Shown here: piece after piece, positions 34,538 through 44,044 of the stretch | Position numbering within the stretch: the first letter of the stretch is position 1 | How the letters are laid out: every line of letters starts with the position of its first letter | NCBI GenBank assembly: GCA_965262665.1 | Contig: CBDHFR010000003.1 | Coordinates: forward strand, 1,116,001-1,180,000 | Origin: CBDBND01 sp965262665 | GTDB lineage: Bacteria; Pseudomonadota; Alphaproteobacteria; Rhodospirillales; Rhodospirillaceae | DNA: 64,000 nucleotides | Direction: 5' to 3' | Notes under the pieces: model-generated | Databases searched by the model: none | What the model was told of the DNA's origin: nothing | The model's input: only the letters and a program-made list of their open reading frames with translations | Translations under genes and position numbers: made by a program

Positions 34538-36079
34538 TCACGCCACCACCCAAAGCACCAGGACTCCTGCGGCTAAGGCCCGGGGCCACCAGGGCCTCCT
34601 GTCCCGGGGCGGACCACCACGTATGGCGGCAGCAGTCTCCGGGTCCAACCGCAGGCCGTGACGGCGAATCTGTTCGGCAGCCGCATCGATGCTGTCGATC
34701 AGCCGCGGCAATTTCTCAAGTGTGGTCGTTGCGTCTGTCACCGCGTCACGAATCCGTCCTTCGGGACCAAGCTCCTGAACCATCCACTCTTCGATGAGAG
34801 GCCGGGCCAGCTCCCACATGTTGACGCTGGGCGCCAACAGACGTCCCACTCCTTCGGCCAGCAACATGCTTTTCTGTAACAGCAGCAATTGCGGTTGAGT
34901 CTCCATTTCAAAGGTTTCGGTGATCTGGAACAGCTGACCCAAAAGACGGGCAAGTGAAATTTCGTTGAGGGGTCTACCGAGAATGGGTTCGGCGATGGAC
35001 CGGCAGGCTTGGGCGAAGGCACCCACGTCTTTGTCGTTCGGTACAAAACCGGCTTCCATGTGCACTTCGGCCACACGGGTGTAATTGCGGGTCAGAAACC
35101 CCAACAGCATTTCACCGAGATGGCGGCGGGTGCGGGCATCCACCCGGCCCATAATGCCGAAGTCCATGGCTATGATCGTGCCGTCGTCGGCCACGAACAA
35201 GTTCCCGGGATGCATATCCGCATGGAAGAACCCGTGATGAAACACCATGCGGAAAAACACTTCCGCCGCGGTACGCACCACATCGACCGGATCCAACCCG
35301 AGCGCGGTGACATCATCGGGTTTGTCCACCCGCGCCCCCGCGACACGCTCAAGGGTGAGCACGCGTTCCGATGTCCGGAGCCAATCAACTAGCGGAACTT
35401 GGAAACGGGTTTCGTCGGCGAAGTTTTCTTTCAATTCTTCTGCCGCAGCGGCCTCGAACCGCAAATCCATTTCAATGCGCACGGTCTGTTCAAAGGTCCG
35501 GACCGTCTCCACGGGTCGAAGACGGCGCAGCTTGGGCTGAGTGCGCTCAACCGTTTCAGCCAGCCAATACAACAGGTCAAGATCGCGGGCGAAGGCGGCC
35601 CGGATGCCCGGCCGGAGCACCTTGACGGCCACGTCTTCGCCGTCTGACGTGACAGCGAAATGGACCTGGGCAATGGATGCGGCAGCCACCGGTTCAGGGT
35701 CGATGGATGAGAACGCCGCATCCACATCAATATCGAAGTCTTCCGCAATGATGCGTTCAGTGTCGGCGAAGGGGAATGGCGGCAGGCGGTCTTGTAGATT
35801 GGATAGATCGTCCGTGACCGCCTGACCCAGCAGATCGGGCCGTGTGGACAACGCCTGGCCGAGTTTGATGAAGGTGGGGCCCATAGCGGTCAAAGCCTTA
35901 GCGAGGCGCTCGCCGGGACGGAGGGAGGCAATGGTCGCGTCCGATCTTGATGTCAGGCGTACCAGCGCTGCAACTGTCCGGCCGATGGTATAGCCGTCGA
36001 GCAAAAACAAGGCGTCATGACGGGCCAGGGTGCGGCCAATGACGAACAATCGGGAAATGTTTCGAACGGCGCGGATCAT
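34538..36079 (-). CDS. ubiB: UbiB, ubiquinone biosynthesis atypical kinase
   Basis: A 513-residue ADCK-like protein needed for ubiquinone synthesis, probably by moving lipid intermediates with ATP. It shows the family KxGQ motif (FIKLGQALSTRPDLLG), ATP lysine in VAVKVLRPG, FFHADMHPGNLFVADDG and IIAMDFGIMGR. A C-terminal hydrophobic end (PRALAAGVLVLWVVA) anchors it to the membrane. ubiE is 32 bp upstream in the same direction, so the two form the ubiquinone unit of this locus. Confidence 0.95.
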   Translation of the reverse strand: MIRAVRNISRLFVIGRTLARHDALFLLDGYTIGRTVAALVRLTSRSDATIASLRPGERLAKALTAMGPTFIKLGQALSTRPDLLGQAVTDDLSNLQDRLPPFPFADTERIIAEDFDIDVDAAFSSIDPEPVAAASIAQVHFAVTSDGEDVAVKVLRPGIRAAFARDLDLLYWLAETVERTQPKLRRLRPVETVRTFEQTVRIEMDLRFEAAAAEELKENFADETRFQVPLVDWLRTSERVLTLERVAGARVDKPDDVTALGLDPVDVVRTAAEVFFRMVFHHGFFHADMHPGNLFVADDGTIIAMDFGIMGRVDARTRRHLGEMLLGFLTRNYTRVAEVHMEAGFVPNDKDVGAFAQACRSIAEPILGRPLNEISLARLLGQLFQITETFEMETQPQLLLLQKSMLLAEGVGRLLAPSVNMWELARPLIEEWMVQELGPEGRIRDAVTDATTTLEKLPRLIDSIDAAAEQIRRHGLRLDPETAAAIRGGPPRDRRPWWPRALAAGVLVLWVVA

Positions 36080-36111
36080 CGATTAAAGCAGTGTCAGATC
36101 ACAGCTTGAGG

Positions 36112-36894
36112 TCACAACCGCCAGCCGGAATGCAACGCCGCAATACCACCTGACAAATTACGGTATGAAACCTGCTCGAACCCCGCCTCGTCCATCATGT
36201 CCGCCAGCGTGTTTTGGTCGGGGAAGCAACGAATGCTTTCCGCCAAGTAACGGTAGGCATCGTCGTTGCCGGTAACCATCTGCCCCAATCGGGGCAGTAC
36301 AGAAAAGGAGTACCGGTCATACAGAGCTGCCAGCATCGGTTCAGTGACATGGCTGAAGTCAAGGCAAAGGAACCGCCCTCCCGGTGCGAGCACCCGGCGA
36401 GCTTCTTTCAGAGCATCCTCTATGGCCGTGACGTTGCGTAAGCCGAACGCCACGGTGTAGGCATCAAAATGGCTATCTGGAAAAGGCAATCGCTCCGCAT
36501 CTCCCGTCGTCCAATCCAGGCCATGCAGCCGTCCCGTATCGATGGCCCGGTCTCGTCCTTTTTCAATCATGGCGTGGTTGATGTCACAGACGACAATGCT
36601 GCCCGTGCCGCCTGCTAGGTTGGATCTGTTCATCCGGCCGAGCACACGAAATGCGATATCTCCTGTGCCGCCGGCCATATCCAGAACACGCCAGTCGGGT
36701 TGCGGCGCCAACCAATCCACCATGGCGTTTTTCCAAAGGCGATGAACACCCCCGCTCATCAGATCGTTCATTAGGTCATAGCGGGAGACGACGGAGTCAA
36801 AGACAGCCCGAACCCGTCCGGCCTTGACGTCTTTGGGAACGGTTTCATAGCCGAAATGAGTCGTTGAATCAGTGGCTTGGTCGGCGATCTTCAT
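36112..36894 (-). CDS. ubiE: UbiE, demethylmenaquinone/ubiquinone C-methyltransferase
   Basis: A 260-residue SAM methyltransferase. ATG 36894 is chosen with AGGA 4 nt upstream (36897 is the other ATG). Motifs are VFDSVVSRYDLMNDLMSGGV, WRVLDMAGGTGDIAFRVLGR for SAM binding, GDAERLPFPDSHFDAYTVAF, GLRNV and the FLCLDFSHV and YRNLSGGIAALHSGW ends typical of UbiE. It methylates C2 of the quinone ring. It diverges from mutM across 124 bp, the common alphaproteobacterial arrangement. Confidence 0.95.
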   Translation of the reverse strand: MKIADQATDSTTHFGYETVPKDVKAGRVRAVFDSVVSRYDLMNDLMSGGVHRLWKNAMVDWLAPQPDWRVLDMAGGTGDIAFRVLGRMNRSNLAGGTGSIVVCDINHAMIEKGRDRAIDTGRLHGLDWTTGDAERLPFPDSHFDAYTVAFGLRNVTAIEDALKEARRVLAPGGRFLCLDFSHVTEPMLAALYDRYSFSVLPRLGQMVTGNDDAYRYLAESIRCFPDQNTLADMMDEAGFEQVSYRNLSGGIAALHSGWRL

Positions 36895-37018
36895 CATGTC
36901 CTGCAGCTTAGACGAAGCACGGTACGGGAACCATCCCTGATCCTGACAAGTTGCCCTATGGCTCAATCGGACGCGTGGATGCCTCGACAATACGCACCGG
37001 TTGACGCAGTCTCCGCCC

Positions 37019-37855
37019 ATGCCTGAACTTCCCGAAGTTGAAACCACGTGCCGCGGATTGGCCGGGGTTCTGGAAGGCCGTCGGCTGGCTCACGTGGAAG
37101 TCAGGCGTGCCGACCTGCGCATTCCGTTTCCGCCGGGATTGGCCAATACGCTGACCGGACGGCTCATTGTCAAAGTCGCCCGCCGCGCCAAATACATTTG
37201 TCTGCATCTCGACGACAGTCAGGTGGCACTAGCCCATCTCGGTATGTCCGGGCGCATGACTATTACGACGCCCAAAGTTCACCCCGGCACCCATGATCAT
37301 GTGGTCCTCGATACCGAAGATGGCCAACGAATCATGTTCAACGATCCACGGCGGTTTGGGCTGTTGACTCTCACCCACGAACGGGACTTGGACCGTCATC
37401 GCCTGCTGGTCAAGATGGGTCCGGATCCACTGGACGACGGATTCACGCCTACCGTCCTTTCAACAGCGTTGAAAGGCAAATCCACCACCATCAAAGCTGC
37501 GCTTTTGGATCAGCGGATAATTGCCGGTCTGGGGAATATCTATGTGTGCGAAGCGTTGTACCGGTCGGGAATTTCACCCCGGCGCAAAGCGGGCACGGTT
37601 GCAGGGCGCCGGGCAGAACGTCTGGTACCGGCTATCAAAGAGGTCCTGGACGAAGCCATTGCCGCTGGCGGTTCTACTCTGAGGGATTACGTTCAACCGT
37701 CCGGCGAATTGGGCTATTTCAAACTGAGCTGGAAGGTATATGGACGCGAAGGGGAGCCGTGTCTCTGTGATCCCGAGGGCAAAGACAGCATTGTTGTCCA
37801 ACGTATCGTTCAGTCCGGCCGGTCGACATTCTTTTGCTCGAGGTGTCAGCGATGA
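37019..37855 (+). CDS. mutM: MutM, formamidopyrimidine-DNA glycosylase
   Basis: A 278-residue DNA repair enzyme that removes 8-oxoguanine. ATG 37019 is fixed by the catalytic N-terminus MPELPEVETTCRGL (Pro 2, Glu 3). Also seen are RRAKYICLHL with the lysine near 58, LAHLGMSGRM, FNDPRRFG, DQRIIAGLGNIYVCEAL and a C-terminal zinc finger GEPCLCD...CSRCQR. The first zinc pair is CLC, one residue shorter than the common C-x-x-C, and the loop after it is unusual. The next gene overlaps its stop by 4 nt. Confidence 0.95.
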   Translation: MPELPEVETTCRGLAGVLEGRRLAHVEVRRADLRIPFPPGLANTLTGRLIVKVARRAKYICLHLDDSQVALAHLGMSGRMTITTPKVHPGTHDHVVLDTEDGQRIMFNDPRRFGLLTLTHERDLDRHRLLVKMGPDPLDDGFTPTVLSTALKGKSTTIKAALLDQRIIAGLGNIYVCEALYRSGISPRRKAGTVAGRRAERLVPAIKEVLDEAIAAGGSTLRDYVQPSGELGYFKLSWKVYGREGEPCLCDPEGKDSIVVQRIVQSGRSTFFCSRCQR

Positions 37856-38229
37856 CTCGTACTCAACTTAGCATTCTTGGCGTTGCATTTTTGATGTCCG
37901 TGTCTGTCCCTCATGCTCGGGCGGCAGACATATTCGTTTTTGGTTTCGAAGATTTACCGTTGATGAATGGGCTGACTCAAATTCAACAAGAGAGCGTTTT
38001 ATTTGACACGCCCCAAGGACGCATTGTACAGGCCTCTGCCACGGGCATGGTCACGCGTGAGGCTGTCCTGTCATTTTACCGCGAAACATTGCCTCAATTG
38101 GGCTGGAATGCCATGGACGATCAAACCTACCAGCGCGAAGGGGAAATCTTACGGTTAGAAATCACTGAAACGGACCGCGCCTTGATGGTTCAGTTTCTTG
38201 CCGAGCCGAGTGGTGGCTCATCTCCTTAG
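37852..38229 (+). CDS. exported protein of unknown function
   Basis: A 125-residue product whose ATG overlaps the mutM stop (ATGA). Signal peptide TQLSILGVAFLMSVSVPHAR, cut near ARA-AD. The mature part is a small alpha/beta domain: FEDLPLMNGLTQIQQESVLF, TREAVLSFYRETLPQLGWN, REGEILRLEITETDRALMVQ. It resembles small proteins that often follow mutM in alphaproteobacteria but has no named role I can give. Coupled translation suggests coordinate expression with mutM. Confidence 0.7.
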   Translation: MTRTQLSILGVAFLMSVSVPHARAADIFVFGFEDLPLMNGLTQIQQESVLFDTPQGRIVQASATGMVTREAVLSFYRETLPQLGWNAMDDQTYQREGEILRLEITETDRALMVQFLAEPSGGSSP

Positions 38230-38332
38230 CGCTGTCAAACCGGTACCCAACCACCCCAGTTATAGCATCAGCGAAATACCCGGCTCTCAGTCATCACCTT
38301 TTTGCACTCATTACCAACGACACGACATTCTC

Positions 38333-39197
38333 ATGGCCTATGAAAACATTCTCGTGGACACCCGCGGCCACGTCGGCCTGATCAACCTCAATCGGCCTCA
38401 GGCGCTCAACGCGCTGTCATCGGGTTTAGTCTCCGATCTCGGACAGGCTTTGGACGGATTCGAAAAAGACGATGGCATTCATGCGGTTGTCATAACAGGC
38501 AACGAAAAAGCGTTTGCCGCCGGAGCAGATATCAAGGAGATGGCGGACAAAACTTTCGTTGATTGTTATGTCGGTGAATTCATCACCAAGGGGTGGGAAC
38601 GAATCACCACCTGCCGCAAACCGATCATTGCCGCCGTGGCCGGCTACGCTCTGGGCGGCGGGTGTGAGGTGGCGATGATGTGCGACATCATCATTGCTGC
38701 AGACACGGCAAAATTCGGACAGCCCGAAATCACCCTCGGCGTCATTCCCGGCGCTGGCGGGACACAACGACTCACCCGCGCCGTCGGCAAAGCCAAGGCT
38801 ATGGATATGGTGCTCAGTGGCCGCCAAATGGATGCCGCGGAGGCGGAGCGAGTCGGTTTGGTGAGTCGAAATTGTTTCGGCCGATGACCTTTTAGAGGAA
38901 GCGTTCAAGGCCGCCGAACGAATCGCCGATATGTCGATGCCCGTGGCAATGATGGCCAAGGAGGCGGTTAACCGGGCATTCGAATCGTCTTTGGCTGAGG
39001 GCATCCGTTTTGAACGGCGGATGTTCTATGCCGCTTTCGCCCTCGAAGATCAAAAGGAAGGCATGGCGGCGTTTGTGGAAAAACGCCAGCCGTCCTTTAA
39101 AACCGGTGACGATAGCGGCGCCGGGACCGGTGCCGTTCCTCAACGGTTGACGGAACTGCATCCGTTAACTATAAGGCGCGCCTTGATTTTCCTATGA
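38333..39197 (+). pseudogene. enoyl-CoA hydratase, frameshifted
   Basis: ATG 38333 opens MAYENILVDTRGHVGLINLN. The crotonase fold is complete in the first frame: AFAAGADIKEMADK, RKPIIAAVAGYALGGGCEVA with the oxyanion hole, GQPEITLGVIPGAGGTQRL with the two catalytic Glu positions. After GLVSR an extra A in an AAA run (38869-38871) shifts the frame; the expected IVSADDLLEEAFKAAERIAD continues one base out. The second frame runs past the usual end (FVEKRQPSF) for about 35 codons to 39197, so the normal stop also seems lost. A sequencing error could explain the first. Confidence 0.82.
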
Positions 39198-39213
39198 TAA
39201 CAGGACTTGGAAT

Positions 39214-39480
39214 ATGGCCCATCACGCCTCGGCCAAGAAGCGAATCCGCCGCAATGCCCGGCGCAAAGAAATCAATCATTCCCGGATCGGCCGTATCCGC
39301 ACGTCCATACGTAAGGTCGAAGAAGCCATCGCGTCCGGCGATCACGTCCAGGCAATGGGCGCCTTCAAGAAGGCTGTTCCCGAGATGATGCGGGGCCGTT
39401 CCAAGGGCGTGCTGCACGCCAACACAGTGTCGCGCAAAATTGCACGTCTCAATGCCCGTATCAAAGCGCTCGCGGCATAA
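39214..39480 (+). CDS. rpsT: 30S ribosomal protein S20
   Basis: An 88-residue basic helical protein starting MAHHASAKKRIRRNARRKEI, with NHSRIGRIRTSIRKVEEAI and the C-terminal KGVLHANTVSRKIARLNARI typical of S20. It binds 16S rRNA in the small subunit. In alphaproteobacteria it commonly stands just before dnaA; here an ISAs1-type element of 1.3 kb separates them. Confidence 0.96.
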   Translation: MAHHASAKKRIRRNARRKEINHSRIGRIRTSIRKVEEAIASGDHVQAMGAFKKAVPEMMRGRSKGVLHANTVSRKIARLNARIKALAA

Positions 39481-39485
39481 AATCT

Positions 39486-39506
39486 GTCCTCACGTTCGTG
39501 AAGGAC
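39486..39506 (+). terminator. hairpin after rpsT
   Basis: GTCCTCACGTTCGTGAAGGAC folds with a bulged base (GTCC-T-CACG / CGTG-A-AGGAC) directly after the rpsT stop. No T run follows, so termination would be weak or need Rho. Confidence 0.35.
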
Positions 39507-39742
39507 GAATCCCCGAATAGATTCTGAACCGTTCCGCCTTTGTCCGGTTGCATACCCCGAGACGGAGTCGATAGGGTCATTCCATTGAGTCACTCGACAG
39601 TGAGATGAAAAACTGTCTGCCGATCAATGCGGTAGCGGTTTCGGTGTGCGTATTTTGGTCGTGAGACTCGGAACTTCAAAAGCACGGAGGCGGTCGTTCA
39701 AACATATTTCTGTCAAGTGACAAGGCAATCGGGTGAATGGTT

Positions 39743-40938
39743 TCACCGTGAGATAAGGCTTGCGAGGAAGTCGTCATCCCAGGCGGCGATGCGTCGTTTT
39801 ACACGCAGACTGTCCTTGCCCGGGGCTTGGCGCAAGAGGTTGCTCGCCATGTGTTTGACGACCGCGAAGTTGGCCGGGGCAGTGTTCTTTCGGACCCGGC
39901 ACTCGTCGTCGCGGAAGACCATGTCCATGACCCAGTGCAGGTCCATGACCCAGTGCAGGTCCATGACCCAGTGCAGCCCGTTCTCGCTGCTCCAATGGCC
40001 CCGGATGGCGGCGCTCAGGGTATCGGCCTTGGCGGCGGTGGAGGCGGATGTAGAAGCGGGTCTCGCGCTCGACCTTGGCGCCGGGTTGGATGCCGATCTC
40101 GCGTACGGTTTCGACCATAACAATGCTCCCGGGCCCGGGCCAGTGGTGGCGTTCCTTCAGCCAAGCGATTTCGTTCGTCGCCGTGGTGGTCCGGGTTTCG
40201 ATGCGGCCGTGGCTCTTCTCCACTGTCTGGTGGTGGCTGACAACCGTATCGGCAAAGCCGCATGCTATCTGTTCGATGAAGAAAAGCTTGGTATCGTCGT
40301 GCAGGCTGCCCTGGTTGCCCTTGAGGGCAAGGATATAGTCGGCGTCCTTGTCGATGATCTTCGCGGCGATGTTGCGCTGACAGCCCATGGCGTCGATGGT
40401 CACCGTCGCGCCGTTGATGGTCAACAGATCCAACAGCTTCGGGAGAGCGACGATCTCGTTGGATTTATCAGCCACCTTGGCTTGGCCAAGCACCAGGTTC
40501 TGACGTGTGCTCCACGCCGAGATCATGTGGATGCGCTTTGGCGCCGCCTTCCTGATAGGAGCGCCGCAGCGTCTTGCCGTCGATGGCGACGATGTCCGTG
40601 CCGCGCCCGGTGAGCGATGCCGCCCAGGCGATGAAGCAGTGCTGAAACTGTTCGGCATCAAGGGCTGCGAAGATGTCACCGAGTTGATCGTGTGAGGGCG
40701 TACCATCCGTGAACGGCCGGAAACGGCGCAGAAACGTCAGTTTCCTCTCGCCGTACTTGGCGATCTCGACCCAGCTCTCACAGCCGGCGGGCACGCCGAG
40801 AAGGCATAGTAGCAACACTTCGTCGAGGGGATAGAGGACCGTGGCGCGTTGCCGCGGGTCGTCGAGATCGGTGAAATGCTCCAGGAAATCAACAATCTGA
40901 TTAAAGGCCTCGTTCGCCGTTCCAAACCGTCGCGTCAT
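39743..40938 (-). pseudogene. ISAs1-family transposase, copy 1, frameshifted
   Basis: Starts MTRRFGTANEAFNQIVDFLE at 40938 and holds LPCLL-like VLYPLDEVLLLCLLGVPAG, then DIVAIDGKTLRRSYQEGG, the first DDE region. A one-base shift follows (near 40540) into ISAWSTRQNLVLGQAKVADK, TINGATVTIDAMGCQRNIAA and LKGNQGSLHDD. A second shift near 40055 leads to SAAIRGHWSSENGLHWVMD and the Glu region. Copy 2 shares both shifts. An 18-bp unit encoding LHWVMD is tandemly repeated three times at 39923-39976. Confidence 0.82.
39923..39976 (-). repeat. 18-bp tandem repeat, three units, in transposase copy 1
   Basis: Three exact copies of GTCCATGACCCAGTGCAG on the plus strand (CTGCACTGGGTCATGGAC on the coding strand), each LHWVMD. 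The related element at 60936 has one unit and copy 2 at 59603 has four. Confidence 0.92.
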
Positions 40939-41242
40939 TTCTGGGATCCTTCTTGCGAATCAAAAGGATCAATAGCGATTCAGACTTCTACACTCTTGTC
41001 ATCCTCAAATTCACCCGATTGCCCTGGGTCAAGTGATCTTTCGTCTTGTCTTTCCGTGTGTGACTGATAAAGTCTTTTGCTTCGCCGTTGATCGTTCCTT
41101 TCCACCGCTCAAGAAGAATGGAGACAGGAAAGAAATGACATAGACCGATAACCTCCCTACCTCATTTGGCCGTCAGAGATTCGCACGGGGAATCTTTGGA
41201 CTCATAAATGGAACGGATAGGGATGACGACAAGGACGTAAGG

Positions 41243-42643
41243 GTGAAACGAGGGGAAGAGGGCGCTGCGGACCAAGCGGATTGGGATCGCGTCAAAGTAA
41301 AACTCAGACATGAATATGGGGATTCAGCATTCAAGAGCTGGGTTAATCCGATTGCATTTAGTGGTTTGCGAGACGGTGAAGTAAATTTAAAGGTTCCCAC
41401 CCGATTTATGCGGGACTGGGTCCTCACCCATTACGCTGACCGTATCCAAGCACTGTGGAATGGAGAAAACGCTAACGTTCGCCGTGTGCAGGTGGACGTG
41501 GATGCGCCGCTTGATGCGGATCAGCCGGGGCGTGTCGCGGAAACGAATTCGGTTCAGGAAACGGTCACCAATTCTGTTCCAGCTGCGATCGGAACCAGCG
41601 GTGATCCACTGTTCGATTCCTTATCTGCCCCCCTTGACGCACGCTACACGTTTGAAAATTTTGTTGTCGGTAAACCCAATGAGTTTGCTTATGCGGCTGC
41701 CCAACGTGTCGCAGATTCAGATCAAGTCAGTTTTAACCCGCTCTTTCTTTATGGCGGGGTCGGTCTGGGTAAAACCCATTTGATGCACGCCATTGCCTGG
41801 CAAATTCGATTACGCTCACCACAGCGCCGTGTCGTCTACCTCTCTGCTGAGAAGTTCATGTACAGTTTTGTCCGGGCGCTCAGAAATCATGACACGGTTT
41901 CTTTTAAGGAACAGTTCCGGTCCGCCGACGTTTTGATGATTGACGATGTGCAGTTTATTTCGGGCAAGGATTCCACTCAGGAAGAGTTCTTTCATACCTT
42001 TAACGCATTGGTCGATCAGGGCCGTCAGATCGTTCTTTCCGCCGACAAGTCTCCCTCGGATTTGGAACAAATCGGCGATCGCCTGCGGTCCCGTCTTTCG
42101 TCCGGTCTGGTCGCGGATCTTCACCCAACGACGTTTGAACTGCGGCTCGGAATCTTAGATGCCAAGGCCGAGCACCTGGGTGTCACAGTCCCCCAGAAGG
42201 TGAAGGAATTCCTGGCCCATCGCATCACCTCCAACGTTCGCGAACTGGAAGGCGCGCTGACCCGTCTCAGTGCCAATGTTCAGCTTGTCGGCGGGGATAT
42301 TTCCCTGGAGCTGGCACACACCCTCCTGCATGACCTGCTGCGGGCCCATGACCGCAGGGTCACCATGGAGGAGATCCAGAAGCGGGTGGCCGAACATTTT
42401 CAGATCCGCCTGTCCGACATGAGTTCTGCACGCCGGTCACGGACTGTGGCCCGTCCCCGGCAGATTGCCATGTATCTTGCCAAACAACTGACCTCCCGGT
42501 CCCTGCCGGAAATCGGCCGGGCGTTTGGAGGGAGAGACCACACCACCGTCATTCATGCCGTGCGAAAGGTCGAGGAGTTGATGAAAGCCGACGCCGCTTT
42601 CGCTGAAGACGTCGACCTCCTGACACGCATGCTGGAGAGCTGA
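41243..42643 (+). CDS. dnaA: chromosomal replication initiator DnaA
   Basis: A 466-residue initiator with all four domains: an N-terminal region (WDRVKVKLRHEYGDSAFKSW), a linker at about 85-135, an AAA+ ATPase with Walker A GGVGLGKTH (171-179) and Walker B VLMIDDVQF, and a C-terminal DNA-binding domain with SARRSRTVARPRQIAMYLAK and GRDHTTVIHAVRKVEE. The start is GTG 41243 with AAGGACGTAAGG just before it. The IS copy in front leaves 206 bp of native upstream sequence. No clear DnaA-box cluster was seen nearby, so the origin may be elsewhere. Confidence 0.95.
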   Translation: MKRGEEGAADQADWDRVKVKLRHEYGDSAFKSWVNPIAFSGLRDGEVNLKVPTRFMRDWVLTHYADRIQALWNGENANVRRVQVDVDAPLDADQPGRVAETNSVQETVTNSVPAAIGTSGDPLFDSLSAPLDARYTFENFVVGKPNEFAYAAAQRVADSDQVSFNPLFLYGGVGLGKTHLMHAIAWQIRLRSPQRRVVYLSAEKFMYSFVRALRNHDTVSFKEQFRSADVLMIDDVQFISGKDSTQEEFFHTFNALVDQGRQIVLSADKSPSDLEQIGDRLRSRLSSGLVADLHPTTFELRLGILDAKAEHLGVTVPQKVKEFLAHRITSNVRELEGALTRLSANVQLVGGDISLELAHTLLHDLLRAHDRRVTMEEIQKRVAEHFQIRLSDMSSARRSRTVARPRQIAMYLAKQLTSRSLPEIGRAFGGRDHTTVIHAVRKVEELMKADAAFAEDVDLLTRMLES

Positions 42644-42928
42644 ACCGGTTTTCCTGCCAGGGTGATATCCCCACCACAAAGGGGTCATTGAACGGTCTGA
42701 ATTGGCGCCCTACGTGCCATTTCCCCTACCGTCCGGGGAGCCCTATGGTATACTGATTTCCCTGTCGCACGGCGGTGATTATTTCAGTGTCAGTGCTCTC
42801 CTCACAAACCGAAGACAGGGGCTCTATCAAGGGCGCTTCTTGGCCATTTTTCGGTCATTTTTGGCGCGCTTCAGGAGGTGGGGGACTCGCCAAAACCGTT
42901 GTTGAATTTGTGAACTGTACACTTGCCC
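42644..42928. other. dnaA-dnaN intergenic region
   Basis: 285 bp without a credible gene. It contains a GGTATACT-type -10-like box near 42747 and a GC-rich inverted stretch at 42670-42690. It likely holds the dnaN promoter; no DnaA box (TTATCCACA or its complement) was found by eye. Confidence 0.4.
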
Positions 42929-44044
42929 ATGAAACTCGTTATCGAACGGTCCGCGCTGCTTAAATCTTTGGGCCACGTCCAAAGTGTTGTCGAGCGCCGG
43001 ACGACCATTCCTATTTTATCAAATGTCCGTCTCGACGCTACCAAAGGCGCCATAAGTCTCAACGCGACAGATATGGATCTGGAAATCGTCGACACCGCTG
43101 AAGCCGATGTCAATAAGAGCGGATCGACGACAGCACCTGCCCACACACTCTATGACATCGTCCGTAAATTGCCCGATGGTGCTCAGGTCGAGCTCGCCTT
43201 TGGTGGAGACAGCCAACTGACCCTGACGTCGGGTCGTTCCCGTTTCCAATTAGCCTGTTTGCCGGTCGATGACTTTCCGGCGCTGGCATCGGGTGACTAT
43301 ACGCATACGTTCAATTTAGCTGCAGTGGACCTACGGTCTCTCATTGATCGCACACGCTTTGCCATCTCGACCGAGGAAACCCGCTATTATCTCAACGGCA
43401 TTTATTTACATGCGGCCGACAGTGAAGGCATCGAAGTTTTGAGAACCGTCGCAACGGATGGTCATCGCCTGGCGCGGGTCGAATTGCCCTTGCCTGACGG
43501 GGCCGCTGGAATGCCGGGAGTAATCGTGCCCCGTAAAGCGGTCTCTGAAATCCGCAAGCTCGTCGAAGAAACGGACGGCGATGTTTCGGTGTCTTTGTCC
43601 GATGCCAAAATCCGTTTCTCCACGGGAGAAACGGTGCTGACGTCAAAACTCATCGACGGTACCTTCCCTGATTACGAGCGGGTGATCCCGACGGGGAACG
43701 ACAAAGTTTTGGAGACGGATTGTAAAATTCTGTCCCATGCTGTGGATCGTGTTTCTGCAATAAGTTCGGAAAAGTCACGCTCCATCAAACTCAATATGGA
43801 AAAAGGTCTGGTGACCTTATCGGCCTCGAGCCCTGAACACGGCAGTGCGATTGAGGAAGTTGAGGCGTCCTATGACGCCGGTCAATTGGAGATCGGTTTC
43901 AACGCTCGCTATCTGCTCGACATCATGCAGCAGATCGAAGGCGACGCCGCTCGGTTCACAATGGCCGACGCCGCATCGCCGACGGTCATTCGTGACGTGT
44001 CCGACGGTTCTGCCGTCTATGTCCTAATGCCGATGCGGGTGTGA
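42929..44044 (+). CDS. dnaN: DNA polymerase III beta clamp
   Basis: A 371-residue sliding clamp with three similar domains. ATG 42929 (MKLVIERSALLKSLGHVQSV) is preferred to the TTG two codons earlier. Typical stretches are VERRTTIPILSNVRL, FQLACLPVDDFPALA, YYLNGIYLHA, TVATDGHRLARVELP, VPRKAVSEIRKLVEE and FPDYERVIP, ending VYVLMPMRV, the pocket-forming C-terminus. The recF start overlaps its stop by 4 nt (GTGA). Confidence 0.97.
   Translation: MKLVIERSALLKSLGHVQSVVERRTTIPILSNVRLDATKGAISLNATDMDLEIVDTAEADVNKSGSTTAPAHTLYDIVRKLPDGAQVELAFGGDSQLTLTSGRSRFQLACLPVDDFPALASGDYTHTFNLAAVDLRSLIDRTRFAISTEETRYYLNGIYLHAADSEGIEVLRTVATDGHRLARVELPLPDGAAGMPGVIVPRKAVSEIRKLVEETDGDVSVSLSDAKIRFSTGETVLTSKLIDGTFPDYERVIPTGNDKVLETDCKILSHAVDRVSAISSEKSRSIKLNMEKGLVTLSASSPEHGSAIEEVEASYDAGQLEIGFNARYLLDIMQQIEGDAARFTMADAASPTVIRDVSDGSAVYVLMPMRV

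Larger units (their letters stand above)
39721..41027 (-). mobile_element. ISAs1-family element, copy 1, between rpsT and dnaA
   Basis: About 1.3 kb. The right end read inward is CCAGGGCAATCGGGTGAATT; the left end reads CAAGGCAATCGGGTGAATGG. It is flanked by the direct repeat GTCAAGTGA (39712-39720 and 41028-41036), the 8-9 bp target duplication of this family. A second copy lies at 59603-60925. Confidence 0.9.

Noticed and set aside
39900..39980. CRISPR-like short repeats
   Set aside because: The 18-bp units are directly adjacent with no spacers and code for LHWVMD inside a transposase.
39481..42928. replication origin around dnaA
   Set aside because: No cluster of TTATCCACA-like boxes or AT-rich unwinding region could be found by eye in either the rpsT-dnaA or the dnaA-dnaN gap.
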